NCBI GenBank assembly: GCA_037178855.1
Contig: JASJZC010000005.1
Location: 8,370,001 to 8,434,000 of the forward strand
Direction: 5' to 3'
DNA length: 64,000 bases
Source: Oscheius sp. JU75
Taxonomy: Eukaryota; Nematoda; Chromadorea; Rhabditida; Rhabditidae
Under the pieces are notes generated by a model. That model was not told where the DNA came from, searched no databases, and saw nothing but the letters and a program-made list of their open reading frames with translations. A program made the translations under genes and the position numbers. Within the stretch, counting starts at the first letter, position 1. Each line of letters opens with the position of its first letter. Shown here piece by piece: positions 10,797-22,373 of this stretch.

Positions 10797-11398
10797 GTAA
10801 TTCTAAGGCATAGGAGGTGGTAACTCCTTGAACCAGATTATCCGTGCTTGATGGAAAGGTGTCGGTACTCGGTAAGATCGTACGGATAAGGATTGGACGA
10901 TATTTATAGGCTCGTGATGAGCAATATCATACTAGACATTGTCCTTATCTGGGGTGCCGGAAGAGGGGGCATATGCGATAAATAAAAATCTTATCAAATA
11001 TATGTTCCGTATAGGACTCTCCCAAAGATCCAAACTCAAAAAAGGAAAGAAAGAGCCAGAAAGGTGAATGAGGGTGTAAATGAGAACTAAGCTGGTCTAG
11101 AAACAACGAATCAAAAATGTTCTTTTGAAGATAGATAGATTGCGGAATCAATGTTCTTCCTTTGTTTGTTCCTTTAAGTCTTCTACCCCACGCAAATATA
11201 GACATATCCAAAGAAGTAAACGTTCAATCGGTGACGGATCTAAATTGCAGTCTGAATCAAGTGTACACATGTCTCTTCTCATTTCCTTTCATCCATTTTT
11301 CTGTATTCTATATGAGTAAGTGATCTACCTCAAGTAAACTCTTTTCAGTAGCGAATTTTTTCAACGATAATCTCTAAACCAAAACTTGGTGCTTAGGC
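10797..11398. other. Spacer between units A and B, no gene
   Basis: No supported gene. I looked for the missing first exon of the truncated collagen and did not find it. The stretch separates the mariner element from the receptor remnant that opens unit B. Confidence 0.4.
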
Positions 11399-12690
11399 TT
11401 GGATATCCAGATAGACGAAGACCTAGAAATTCGGTTCCTATACACTGTCTGCGGAATCATTGTCGTCATCAGCAGCGGACTCTCTATCATTTTTACCTCG
11501 ACGAGAGATTATCGTACAAAATACGCTCTTTTCAATGTAGCTGACTTTGTAAGTTTTTGTTCAAGGCCTTTCGAACGAAAAAGACATGGACTATGAAGCA
11601 TGTAACCTTTGAGACAAAAAGACGTATTTGTTTTGTGTTCGACGGACAGATTAGGCTGCAGACCGTAATCAAAATGAGATCTTGCTCCCAGATAAATGGA
11701 CTCTCGTTTGTTGTGGCCGGGGCTTACCGAAGTCGGTACATGCGTCAGGGAACATATTTTGTCCCGACGAGCAATTCCCAGTGTGTTTCGAAAACTCCGT
11801 GGTCTGTTTTGATGATCGTGACGAGTGAGTGAATGGAAGAACTGAAGAAAGCGGACATAGTTCAGGTCAACTTCCAGCTTTACTTAACTTTTGACTGTCA
11901 ATGGAAAGAGTCATGGCATTGGAATTCAGCTCATGGTACCGAAGAGTCTGAGGCGAGTCCTATAAGCACTACTTGGTGACAGCGTGTTTTGGACTGACTG
12001 AGAGTGTTATAACTTCTCCAAAGACCGTAAAACTATTAAGATCAGTCCCGATTTTGTATTACTACTGGACAAGCTACATAAAGTCTCAAACACAGAACGA
12101 TTTTGCTCTGCTCTGAACTCAACAAGGATTGTTTGCAAAACAATTCACTACTCTACAATAGCGCTCGTTTACGCTTTATGCTCCATCATGCTTTTGGTCA
12201 TTTTCTGCAAGATCGATGCCAGAAAAGTGAGTCTTGGGATCATAAGAACTTTTGAAATAATGCCACTGTTCGGCAGCTGTTTATTAATGCAAGCGAAATT
12301 ACATACTCAATTTGGAACCAACGCAAAGTGAGAGAAAGCGAGAACTTTTACTTCAATGGATCACAGGAATATTGGTAGTTCTGATCTCAATTCCTAACAT
12401 TATTATCATTTTGAATGAATGGAAGCTACCCGAAATGAATACTCTGATTGTCGATAAGCACAGCCTCAAGGTTTTCTATGAAGATCACTTCAGAGATTGC
12501 CTACTATCTCTACGCTATGCACTCAGCTCTCAGCCTTCCAACCTACCTCTATTTCCGTCGAGACTTTCGGCATCGCTTTGTTTGGATTATCTTTTGAAGA
12601 AAGATATCGTGCAAAGATTTTTCTGGTCTCAAAATCACTCCCTCTATTACTGTGACAGGACCGAAAGGAAAAACAATTTTGATAAGAACA
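11399..12690 (+). pseudogene. Decayed 7TM receptor (unit B copy)
   Basis: It starts with a TM1 exon (DLEIRFLYTVCGIIVVISSG, then RTKYALFNVADF) ending at a good donor (GTAAGTT, 11549). Later pieces include GLSFVVAGAYRSRYM with a conserved pre-TM3 Cys and KTPWSVLMI, a helix ALCSIMLLVIFCKIDARK before a donor GTGAGT, a TM6-like ITGILVVLISIPNIIIIL, and a TM7-like ALSLPTYLYFRRDFRHRF. Frames change between pieces without usable splice sites, and a TGA follows VWIIF. It is the better preserved of the two copies but is not an intact gene as read. The family resembles nematode chemoreceptors of the srx/srsx kind, which I cannot settle by eye. Confidence 0.6.
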
Positions 12691-12742
12691 TAGACTCCAA
12701 TAGTTGTTCGATACAATTCTATTGAAAGGAAATTTGTACGTT

Positions 12743-15700
12743 TCAAGTGATTGGGAAGATTATTAAAGTAGACAAGACTGTAGCCAGGTCTTCGGAGATT
12801 GTAACCGCCATTCCATAGAATTCTTCTGGTAGTTTAGGTCCTTTTGTCCAATTATGTCCGTTGAAAACTTTGGTTATCTTTGTGCCATATCCAGCTGCAA
12901 GGATTTTGAAGCGGTCAAATTTTATTGCGCAGCCATTCCAACTCGGCATCTCCAAGGGAGCAACACTTCTCCAAGTCTGTTGCGGTCGGCTATTCATATT
13001 CAATGTCCAGACTTTGGTAGAGGAGTCACCACCAATTGCAATCACAGTAGATCCGATAGAAGACAAGGAATATGAGCTTGTCGGAGGGGGCATCGAAAGG
13101 CATCGAATGAGAGCCCAGGATGATGAGGATGGCTCGTATAATTCAACAGAACTCAAAAGTTCTCCTTCACTTGATTTTCCTCCGCAGACCATAATCTTGC
13201 CCAACACGACAGTTGCGGCTGCTTCTTTGCGGGCAATGTTAAGCTTTCTGAAAATATTTTTGCTTGGTCAGCTCGCCATTTCTGAGTTATAATTACGAGG
13301 GCTAATATATGTCTTCCATTAAAACGGATCCGGATATAAAGCATACACAAAACTACTAAAAACTCACGGCATATCTATCCACATACAGTGGTTGTTGCTC
13401 AGATCGTATCGCTCCACAGTTGACAGCGCATTTCCACTCTTGTCCTCTCCACCAATGACGACAATAGTTTTTTCAAACACAACACTACTATTGGAAATTC
13501 CACGACGCTTCTGTAGCAAACTTGGCTTCTTTTCCCAGTTATTGCTGTCCTTGCCCAAGCAAAAGAGGTCTTCAGCGAATCCATGGACATCGCCGGTAAA
13601 GACGTAAAGCTTGTTTTCGAGACAAACAGCACTATGATAGGATAATGCCGATGGAAGGTGGAACGGCAGCCTGCGCCACGATGTACATTCCTTGTTCAAG
13701 AGATAATTGTTGGAACGCTCACTGCCAATGATTCCACCGAGCAGGAGAATCTGAAAGTTCAGAATAAATTGAAAAAAATAGGTTTCTGGTAATTTTTCAA
13801 TGCTTGCCCGTACTATCTTATGTTTTTTGACACTTCCTCTTACTAGCAGGTTTTTTTTCTGCACTTTCTCTACTCTAGTCTTGTCTTTTTCAGACACAGT
13901 CCGACCTCACAAATCACACCGATACCGTCTCTCTCGAAACTGAAACCAAAAGAAGCTTACTCTTGGAGTGGTGAAAGGTTCCGGAACATTGGATATCCAC
14001 GGATTCGTTTTTATGGCATCCAGTAGCAGGCCTAAAGTATGCAGCAGTGTAAGCCCCCATATAAAAGTCTCACCTTCTTGCAATTCAACCGATTTGAACC
14101 CTTCAAAACTCGTAACTCCTATGCCTTCAGCCCATTTTTGTAGCAAGAAAACATTTCCAAAAACCTTGCTCTCCCTGACCCCAGTTCTTGCAATGAATAG
14201 AATGGCTTCCTTCTTCTCTGCATGAGTTTCTTCCCACTGTGAAGACGATGCTGTGACGTCAGTCTTCCAGAATGTCACCTTTTCTCTTTTCTCGCTCATA
14301 ATGTAAAGATGACAGCCAACCGAATGGGCGTAAACATCGCCTTGAGTCGGTGGCATAGAGCGGCAGAATACTGTCCACAACTCGTCAACAGGATCCCAAA
14401 GCTCAATACTCTCTTGCAGGTCGACTCTTGTTTGATTACCACCGCAGACGTAGATTTTTCCAAAGACAACAGTTACAGCGGGGTTGGATCTTGCATGATG
14501 CATTGATCTGAAAACGTAGTTTTACTCGACTTTGTCCTTCAGCTTGTATAGTTGCGCAATTTCTCTCACGCTGGCTAATTCAACTTTACTCAAGAGAGAT
14601 CAAAAGAAACGTGCAAACCGTGGTTTTTTCAAAACTCACTTGACTTTCGTCCACTCATCCAACTTGGGATCATATCTTTCCACCATATCAAGCATCGGAT
14701 TATTTTCATTACATCCCCCGAATATCCAGATCTTCCCGTTAAATGCGATAGACCCAAAGTTTACTCGGGGACACCGCATATCCTTCGCTTTGCCCCATTC
14801 CAGTGCGCGGTTCAGTTTGTAAGTGGTCTTCACAAGTTTTCCAGCAGGTGTTATTCCACCAAAAAGGTATACTTCTCCGTTGACAAACTCTACAGAGTAG
14901 TCCTTGAGAGCAAATTGAGTATTCAGTGGAAAGACTGTGGTAGTTTTCTCGAGTCTATTGTAAAAGTAAATGTAGTTGCTGTTGCTCCATTTCGTAAAAA
15001 TGAGCAGCTAATACTGGTTGTACAGAGGGAAACTTAGATAGAATACTTACGTAGTTCAGGGTTCTTGTTTTGTTAGCTCTAATCTTCGGTGTTTTTTGAA
15101 AAACTTCGTATGGTTGTCCCCTCAACTTGACAGACTCGTCCAAATGACATTTTACGGACTTGTTCCTGTTGGACGGGGTAGGAGGATTCTGCTTCTGAGA
15201 GCTACCCTCAACTGATTCCTCGGGAGCGGGACTCTCCGCAATCTCTTCGTTAGGGTCCAAAATACCCATAATAAAGTCCAAAACAGATGGCTCTGTAACA
15301 GACTCGTTTCGGTCTGCAAAGCCCAGGGAGGTGCTTGCTGTCGGCTCAATTGTTTCATGAGAAGTCTCAGAATCTTTGCAGAATGTTTCCTTCAAGATCG
15401 GGGAGTCAGTATCTTCTTGATCACCAATAATCAGATCTTCCAGAGCTGCTTTCGTTTTTGTTGGCATTTCTTCTACGATGTCAACAGCCGCCGGCTCTTT
15501 TCCTTGTTTTCCATCGATGGTGTTCTCGGAGACTCTGTGATCTTCAGCGTTCAAGAGATGATCTTCTGCCGGTCCAATTGTAAAATCGGACATTTGAGCA
15601 TCTCCGTATGCGGATTCTTCCAATTGTACGTTTATTTCAGAAATTATTTCAAAGGGCGGATCTGGATTTACATGACCAGAATCCTCCTGAAAGCCAGTTA

Positions 15701-18700
15701 TGGTTTTGAGGGGTTGAATCAATTGACAATAATCTGAAGTGTTTTTAACTGTCTGAGAAAAAACAAACTTCTTTGACTTCGTTTTCGTCTTAAAGATCTT
15801 CCAAAGCCATTAGATACTATGTTATTATCGGGAGTTATTGGAACCTCGATCGACGTTCCGATTGGCTCAGAAGTATGCAATCGATCTGGCCTGGCGACCA
15901 AATATGCCGCTTCGCACGATTCATGCCTAGCCCTAAAGCTGATTGAAGTTTTAGCTGCCAGAGTACAACTTACTCTTCAAATTGCTTCGTTACTTGAGCT
16001 TCCGTGATCTTCCGAAATTTCAAAAACCTTTCTTCCCCGGCAGAATGGAGCGATTTGTAAAGAATTCTGCTTTTTAAAGCTATTCTGTAAAAAGCATGTA
16101 AAAAACAAAACAATAATTTGTAACCGTAGTGTTTTCGCACTGATTTCTCTCACCAGATTACCAGGATGCTTTGAAGTATTATCCTCAAGAAGTCCCATTC
16201 TGTCGGAGAAGAAAGGTTGAGGTCTTTTTATACGCATATGCCACAAGTGTTCGGAGATGTTCGTTGTCAGAAAAATGAATTTGTCCTCAATTCGAAAGTC
16301 ACTATGACATAATAAAGTGCAAATTAGTTTTCTCGTACTGTCCATAAAGCGATAACCTAAAAAACTGGATTTAAACCACCTTCTTGGTTCAAACCTTGTT
16401 GTTCGCTTGTTCGAGTTGAAAGAAGTAATTGAGCTATTTTTGAGAGGACTCTAGATAAAGTCTCTTGTTTTAAATTCTTTTGAACATCATCCGAAAACTT
16501 TCCTTCGAGCTGTTTTTTCAAAACAGGCCGTGTTACCACTTCTTCGTAAAACGTTTCTTCAGGCACCGATCCAGATTCTGACTTAACCGAATTTAGTAAA
16601 AAAAGCATTTGAAGAATCACATGTAAATTGTTCGGTTCTAGATCAAGAATAGCTTCGGTCGTAATTTCAGACCTCGGGAAATGTGCTAGTCCTACATTCG
16701 GGTCGTCTAAAAAATTTGCTTTTTTGTTGAATCAGTTGTGATCGATCAAACATGGTTATTGAAAAATACGTACCTTGAATTCCTTCATCTGCCTTCGTCG
16801 TATCACCTGTCTCGTCATCTGAATCGAATGAACTATGGGTTGAGCAGAAAGATAGCGCTGAAAAGTAATTAAAACTTTATGCTTATTTCTCTACTACTAA
16901 AATGCAATGGACCTCAGGCTTGTTGATTTTGAGGTACGTGGTGCGCTTGCTTTTTTTCAGTATTTTTTGCTCAAACGTGGTCTATATACATGTAATATCT
17001 GCAGACACGCCCCAAAAATACAAAAAATATCCAACAACAGGTTTTGGAGCGTGGTGAAGTAATTAGAAGCACTACACTCCTAAATGCTTACACTATATAC
17101 TCTTCCACAACATTCCGATTGTGTGCAATTTTTCTAAGCAGCGCATCACCGTCTCTCTTATCTGTTCCCGCTACGTCACAGGAAACAATACCGCATGGAC
17201 AAGACTATTTCCCTTACAATTATCGCTGACTTCCACAGTACTGGCTACCAACTCCTTCTCTTGCTGTTCTTTCAGATCATTCTCAACGAAGCCACTGTCG
17301 TCAGTTCCTCGTTTCTCTCTTTTGCCAATACTGTCTGAAGGCTCGTCCCTGTTTTCAATTTCAGCACACTTCCCGACCCTATTGACAGCGTTGTTTTCGT
17401 CTGGAATGTTCGCGGTGGACAAATCTGTAATAGTTAAAATTAGGTACGTTCAAAAATCAACCTGGATTGTTCACTGGAGAGTCATCCAATTGATATGGGG
17501 CAAAAGTGTTGACAATCCAGTCTTCAGACTCATGTACTTGGCTCAAAGTAGGTTCTTTCCATCTGTTCACAATATCTAATAGCTCGGAAACCGCTGGCCG
17601 CATGCTCGAATCAAGCTGCCAACTCCTAGTTTTTACCTTCCAGCACAGTTTACTGCACTTACCGTTCTATTATGGGCACAGGTGACTCTGGGGCTTTCAA
17701 GACTTCGAAGATATGTTTACTGTCTACTGCTGGTCGTTCTCCAAGCAAAATTCGTTTATATAGGCCATAATAGGTAACGTTTTCGTCAGCCTGATAAGGT
17801 ATTCTGAAAATGAGTGTACTATAAAGTAAAAGCTATTACTTCCGATGAATAATCTCCCAGAAGGTTATTGCAAATGAGAATACATCGGCCTTAAACCCGT
17901 CGTACTTCGGGTCATCATGGATCTCGGGAGCCATATACAGGCACGTTCCAACTCTAAAGATCACTTATCTCAGAACACATAAAGTCTACCCGCATGTCAT
18001 GTTCACACTCGGCGCAGCGCGAGCAGAACCAAAGTCTGATATCTTGAGATCGTCGTGTGTCCGACCCAGAAGAATACTGAACAATGTACTGGCAGCTAAA
18101 TGTAAACAAATTCCTACTTTTTCGGTTTTATGTCTCTGTGCATTATTCCCTCATTGTGTAGATAGCCAATTCCCTGTAGGATCTGCTGTATCCAAGATAC
18201 GATCTGGTTCCAATCGTAGGGAGTGGGGCCGTGAATAACTTTAAAGAGAGTAAGAAAGCCGAGAGGAATAGGATACTCACAATCGCAAAGACTCCTATTA
18301 GCCATATACTCCATCACGTACCCAACGTTTTGAGAGTTGTAGACAAGCAACCCGTAGATTTGTACGATATTTGGATGCCTAGAATGCTTCAACAGCACTT
18401 TTACTTCCTTAGCACGTTGCTCCATTTCCTTTGTATCGTTAAACTTCTTCAGATGTGAATTGCTTTTAAATGTTTTCACTGCTACGTTTCTATTAAAAAT
18501 TACTGTCACATTATTTGGTTGAGAAATTACCCAAAAGGTTGTAAGAGAGTACGGTGTACATAAGCATAGCTACCTTCGCCTATACGTTCTCGGTGTAAAC
18601 AGGCCTCCCATTTGTACTTGTGCACATCTTAATGGTTTTGCCCTTACAAGAGATTAAGATACCTATTGGTACATTAAAAGTGTCGTTCGGAGATTTGCTA

Positions 18701-18705
18701 GTCAT
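12743..18705 (-). CDS. Kinase-kelch fusion protein, unit B (1,485 aa, 20 exons)
   Basis: Exons: 18705-18663, 18627-18531, 18489-18281, 18238-18118, 18076-17990, 17953-17840, 17803-17663, 17625-17462, 17424-17218, 16857-16774, 16706-16395, 16356-16162, 16079-15974, 15932-15818, 15752-15051, 15007-14640, 14507-14074, 14031-13961, 13750-13368, 13247-12743. All 20 join in frame (4,458 nt). Residues 1-325 are a kinase with GEGSYAYV loop, VAVK lysine, HRDIKPKN (N built across a splice), DFG, APE and a C-lobe MRPAVSELLDIV; the pattern is TKL/TAK1-like. Residues 326-422 are a polar linker. Residues 423-665 are an unassigned region. Residues 666-899 are acidic and low complexity. Residues 900-1485 carry repeated kelch units (LFGG, IFGG...VERYDP, VCGG...IELWDP, VIGGEDKSG, VCGG...VELYEP, AIGG). 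No signal peptide or membrane segment is visible, so a cytoplasmic scaffold kinase is likely. The exon 13 acceptor (AATAG) is the least certain junction. Confidence 0.75.
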
Positions 18706-19364
18706 CTACTCCTACAGTGGACATAGGAAGAGAGACTCTGAACATTAAGGTTGTCATTTTTAATAAATGTAGAGTAACGGGGAAACCGCAAGTAAACTGA
18801 TTTTCGAAAAGCACTCCAAGAGTGGCAGCGGCTCTGATAAGCCAGAATCAGATAAGCCTTTCGCAATTGGGGTATGAAGAGAGCGCTGTGTCCAACCTTT
18901 GTTTGGGCCACAATTGACCATTTTGCCAAACTTAGAGCACTAAAGCGAGAACATTTTGTAGACCAGGATTTCTATTGCCCCCCTGGACCGCCTCAAGTTA
19001 CAGTTATACTCGCCACCGTTTGGTTCTACCCTGCTCCTATACCTGTCCATCTACACTTGCTCCTCTTTTCTCATGCCTTGCTTGCACAATCCTCTCCAGT
19101 CGAGCTATCACAATAGAAGCATCGTATTCTCTAAAGCAAACTTTCAAACTGCCTTGACACGTCAGCAGTAATTGTGCGCACAACGTAGTGCACACAAATT
19201 GGCAATTGGGGGCTTCAGACAGACAGAGACGGGAGCGAATTAACAAAATTTTGCTGACAATCAATATCCAAAATTTATTGCGACCAGTGCTTTATCTAGC
19301 CGGAGCTTGCACCACAATAAAAAGTGAGATAAGACGAATGAGCGAAAACGATTTATTGCCAGGT
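18706..19364. other. Spacer between kinase-kelch and collagen
   Basis: No gene is supported. The part at about 18780-18920 resembles 8290-8460 of unit A (shared phrases such as GATAAGCCTTTCG and TATGAAGAGAGCGCTG), so it belongs to the duplicated block and may hold the kinase-kelch promoter. A minus-strand AATAAA near 19351 can serve the collagen. Confidence 0.5.
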
Positions 19365-20457
19365 TCAGAGCTTGCGGTGCTTTCTGCGAGATCTCCAGGC
19401 ACCGTGAGCCTCCTCTCTTGGAGGACATTGGCAGTAGGTGGCGTCTTTTCCAGGAGCTCCAGGAGGGCCCTGAGGTCCTTCCTCTCCATCCGGTCCAGCA
19501 GCTCCTTGGTATCCCTGCTGTCCTGGCTCACCGACAGGCCCGCTCTGTCCGGGGTAGGCATCGCGACCGGGAGTTCCCTGAGGTCCTTCAGGTCCGCTCT
19601 CTCCGGGAGGTCCACGAGATCCAGCACGACCGACGGGTCGTTCAGCGTCGTCTCCCTTGGTTCCAGGTTCTCCAACATGTCCGTCGGCACCTGGGGGTCC
19701 TGGAGGTCCCATCTCTCCGGGCATCCCGGGGTTTCCATCGCGTCCAGGATGGCCAGGCTGTCCGCGAGCTCCACGCATTCCGCGCATACCGGGGGATCCA
19801 GAAGGTCCTCCAGGTCCGGGAGGACCCTGAGGGCAGGTGAAGCAGCCGTGAGTTCCCTCGTTCTGGACGTCTTCGGCATCCTGACCGTCTTTTCCATCTA
19901 CTCCGTCAAGGCCATCAAGACCATCGGGTCCCTGCTCTCCGGCCTCTCCAGCGGGTCCGGCAGGGCAGCTGTGCTCGGTGGTGCACTGGCAACGATCTCT
20001 AGGAGGAACGGGGTTATTGAATCCGGGGAAGGGAGCGGGGTTGGAGTTGGGCTGAAAGACAAGACTGCGAAAGTGTCTCAAAAAAATAAGTAACGAGCCA
20101 GACAGCTTAGCAAGCTGACTCTCACAAGTCCTTAAATATATAACGACTTACCCCACGGGGTCCCTTTCCAGGCTGTTCCGGGATGTCGTTGGGAGCCTGA
20201 GGAGGCTGAGGCTGAACTCCACTAGCACCGTATCCTCCATACTGACGGCGGACACGGTTTGAGGCAGATCCAGCTCCCAGCTTGACCATATCTCCCCACA
20301 GATCGTTGGTCAGAGACTTGAAGCTGTCCATCTCCTGGTCCAGTTCCTCCCAGATAGCATTGACCTGACTGTAGATGGTAGCATAGGCAAAAAGGGAGAC
20401 GAGAAGAGTGACTCCGGAGAAGAGAAGGGCACCCGAGGTGGCCCCTTGGACGCTCAT
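19365..20457 (-). CDS. Nematode cuticle collagen (330 aa)
   Basis: Exons 20457-20152 and 20051-19365 join in phase. Exon 1 begins [16 protein letters not shown] with a single hydrophobic segment (about residues 10-32), followed by the conserved cuticle-collagen N-domain region ([15 protein letters not shown]...W) and a furin-type site RVRRQ at about residue 70. Exon 2 starts with a short linker, then a Cys pair (CQC), Gly-X-Y blocks interrupted by Cys-containing gaps (CFTC), and a terminal CQCPP before a basic tail. This order matches secreted cuticle collagens that trimerise, lose the N-end by subtilisin-type cleavage and are crosslinked in the cuticle. A 3' AATAAA lies just past the stop. 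It is the intact partner of the truncated copy at 8623-9390. Confidence 0.93.
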
Positions 20458-20955
20458 TCCTAAAAAGTTGCAGTGTAACCAGAGGAAATGAGGATAATGA
20501 AAGAAAAAGGAGCAGTGATTAAATGAGGATGAGACAGCAGCCCACCGGCTTTTAAAGCGGAGTCGGGGAGAAATCGAATCGAAAATGCCTTGGGAACAAA
20601 GACGGGCGCGGAAAACTGAAATAGTGAAGAGGACGAGATACGAGAAGAGAATGCCGATCCGTGCGCCCGGGGGCGATTTTTGTCTGATTGGAAACATTTA
20701 CCCTCGAGGCGTGGTGAAAGTGATGGAGTCGCTCATATCTTAAATGTTTAGAAAAATGTGATGCGTCTTCAGTTATACTTTTGAGGTTTCTCAAAAAAAA
20801 AAACAAGATGTTTGCTCTCAGCCTTTCACAAACGTCACCTGAATTCTTTGTCCTCGTGTCACAAAAAAGACGCTACGACAAAGACTATCGCACGCAAAAT
20901 GAGTTTCTCGATCTCTTTATATCCGTTTCTCATGTTTATTTGATTCCTGCTACCG
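20458..20955. other. Collagen upstream region
   Basis: This stretch holds the 5' flank of the minus-strand collagen and the 5' flank of a plus-strand receptor remnant. I see no separate gene and no clear TATA box. Confidence 0.35.
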
Positions 20956-22250
20956 ATACATAAGCTTACTGACCTTATTTTTCTAATGATACTACCATCA
21001 ACTGCTCTTACCGGTACCCTAATTTATCTCGTTTTAAAACAGAGGCCGGCAAGTCACTACAAATATGTGTGCATACATTTGTTCACGTTCACTGGCTTCA
21101 GATGGCATTTTTTCAATTTTATTGCATAGACAGTGTACTTCTTTGTCCAACAGTTATCGAAGGTCCCATCATCGCACTCCAGTTTCATGATCTATTAGGA
21201 GCACATTTCGATCAAACTGGCAATGCTCTCATGATAGGTTTCTGCAAGTCTCTTGTTGTCATTGTTGTTTGGACGGGTCGGTGGACCGGTGGTGGTTTCA
21301 TACATATCTTTATTATTGACATAGTACAATGAATAAACCTAATAGCTGATCTACGTGGGCAGTATTCTGCTAGTTTGTCTCTCCGTGGCCTTCAGCTTTA
21401 TTTGGCGAGGACATGCTCTTCTTCAATTTCAATGGAAGCCGCTAAATGTCGTCCTGACCTCTCTTCACTACCTGACATGTACCACATGTATTGGTCTATT
21501 TCCAATGTTTAGCAGAGCGTTGGGAGAGACTATGCTATACAAAAAGTTAATTTTCGAGGTAGGAGTATAATACTTTTTTAAAAACTTGTCTTCTGGGATC
21601 ATCTAGGCGCGCGCATGGATAGTCCTTTCTTTCACGCACTAGCTTTTCCTTTATTGTTTAAAGCATATGAAACCTTGTTTCTGCAAGGTTTCATATACTC
21701 AGTAAACGAGAATAAATGTGTAAAAAACCCCCATTTGAAGTTGGTCTTTCTTCCAGGTATCTGTATAGATATACAATGTACCTTATTTCTCTACTTACGC
21801 AGTTTGGACTGTATTTATACATATTTTCTGCGTCTTCTGCGTTTATTGTCTCGCACCAACAGTGAGCTGTATGTCTGTTTAGATAGAAAAAGAAACAGGA
21901 CGGCCTGATCACAACATAAGTCAGAAGACTGTTCATCGCATGCTTCTGAAAGCTCTGCTCTGTCAGATTTTGGGTCCTACGGTACTTTTCATCATTCCAA
22001 TGACCATCAGTATAGTTATAGCTTTTAATTTTTATCTTTATTAACAAATTCTTCGATCCTGACACAGGTAAATCTTTCTCTTCGGTTGTCTCGAACAGAT
22101 AAGATCATAGTGCTCGCCGTGGCTTTATAAGCTGCGAACATTTTTATCTCACTACCAGCCTTTTTCACTACAATACGTGTCATCACCGTAATTACTACAT
22201 GACCCCGTACAGAAGAAGTGCGGTCAGTCTGTGTAGAAGACGTGTTCATT
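20956..22250 (+). pseudogene. Chemoreceptor 7TM pseudogene (array copy 1)
   Basis: Compared with copy 3 (24146-25383), every exon is traceable but broken. The start codon is ATA instead of ATG (IHKLTDLIF versus MHKFTNLVL). Exon 2 is readable (VLLCPTVIEGP) but its donor is altered. Exon 3 is readable with one codon lost (FSFIWRGHALLQFQW). Exon 4 is scrambled and contains a hairpin. Exon 5 has the motif HRMLLKALLCQILGP but hits TAA, and exon 6 (LPAFFT) has several stops. It is clearly dead. Confidence 0.8.
21665..21696. repeat. Perfect 13-bp inverted repeat
   Basis: ATATGAAACCTTG and its exact reverse complement are separated by 6 bp (TTTCTG). It sits in the scrambled fourth-exon region of receptor pseudogene copy 1 and may mark a small insertion or templated rearrangement. 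Confidence 0.6.
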
Positions 22251-22373
22251 CACGAACAGCTCTCCTATTCTTTGATCGTAATTGCCGATACAAAGAGTGC
22301 TAACACGGTGAACGCTCCCACCTGCAAATTGGCTTTCTCGGTTAAATTATTTTTACTCTCCAATTCTGTCTGG

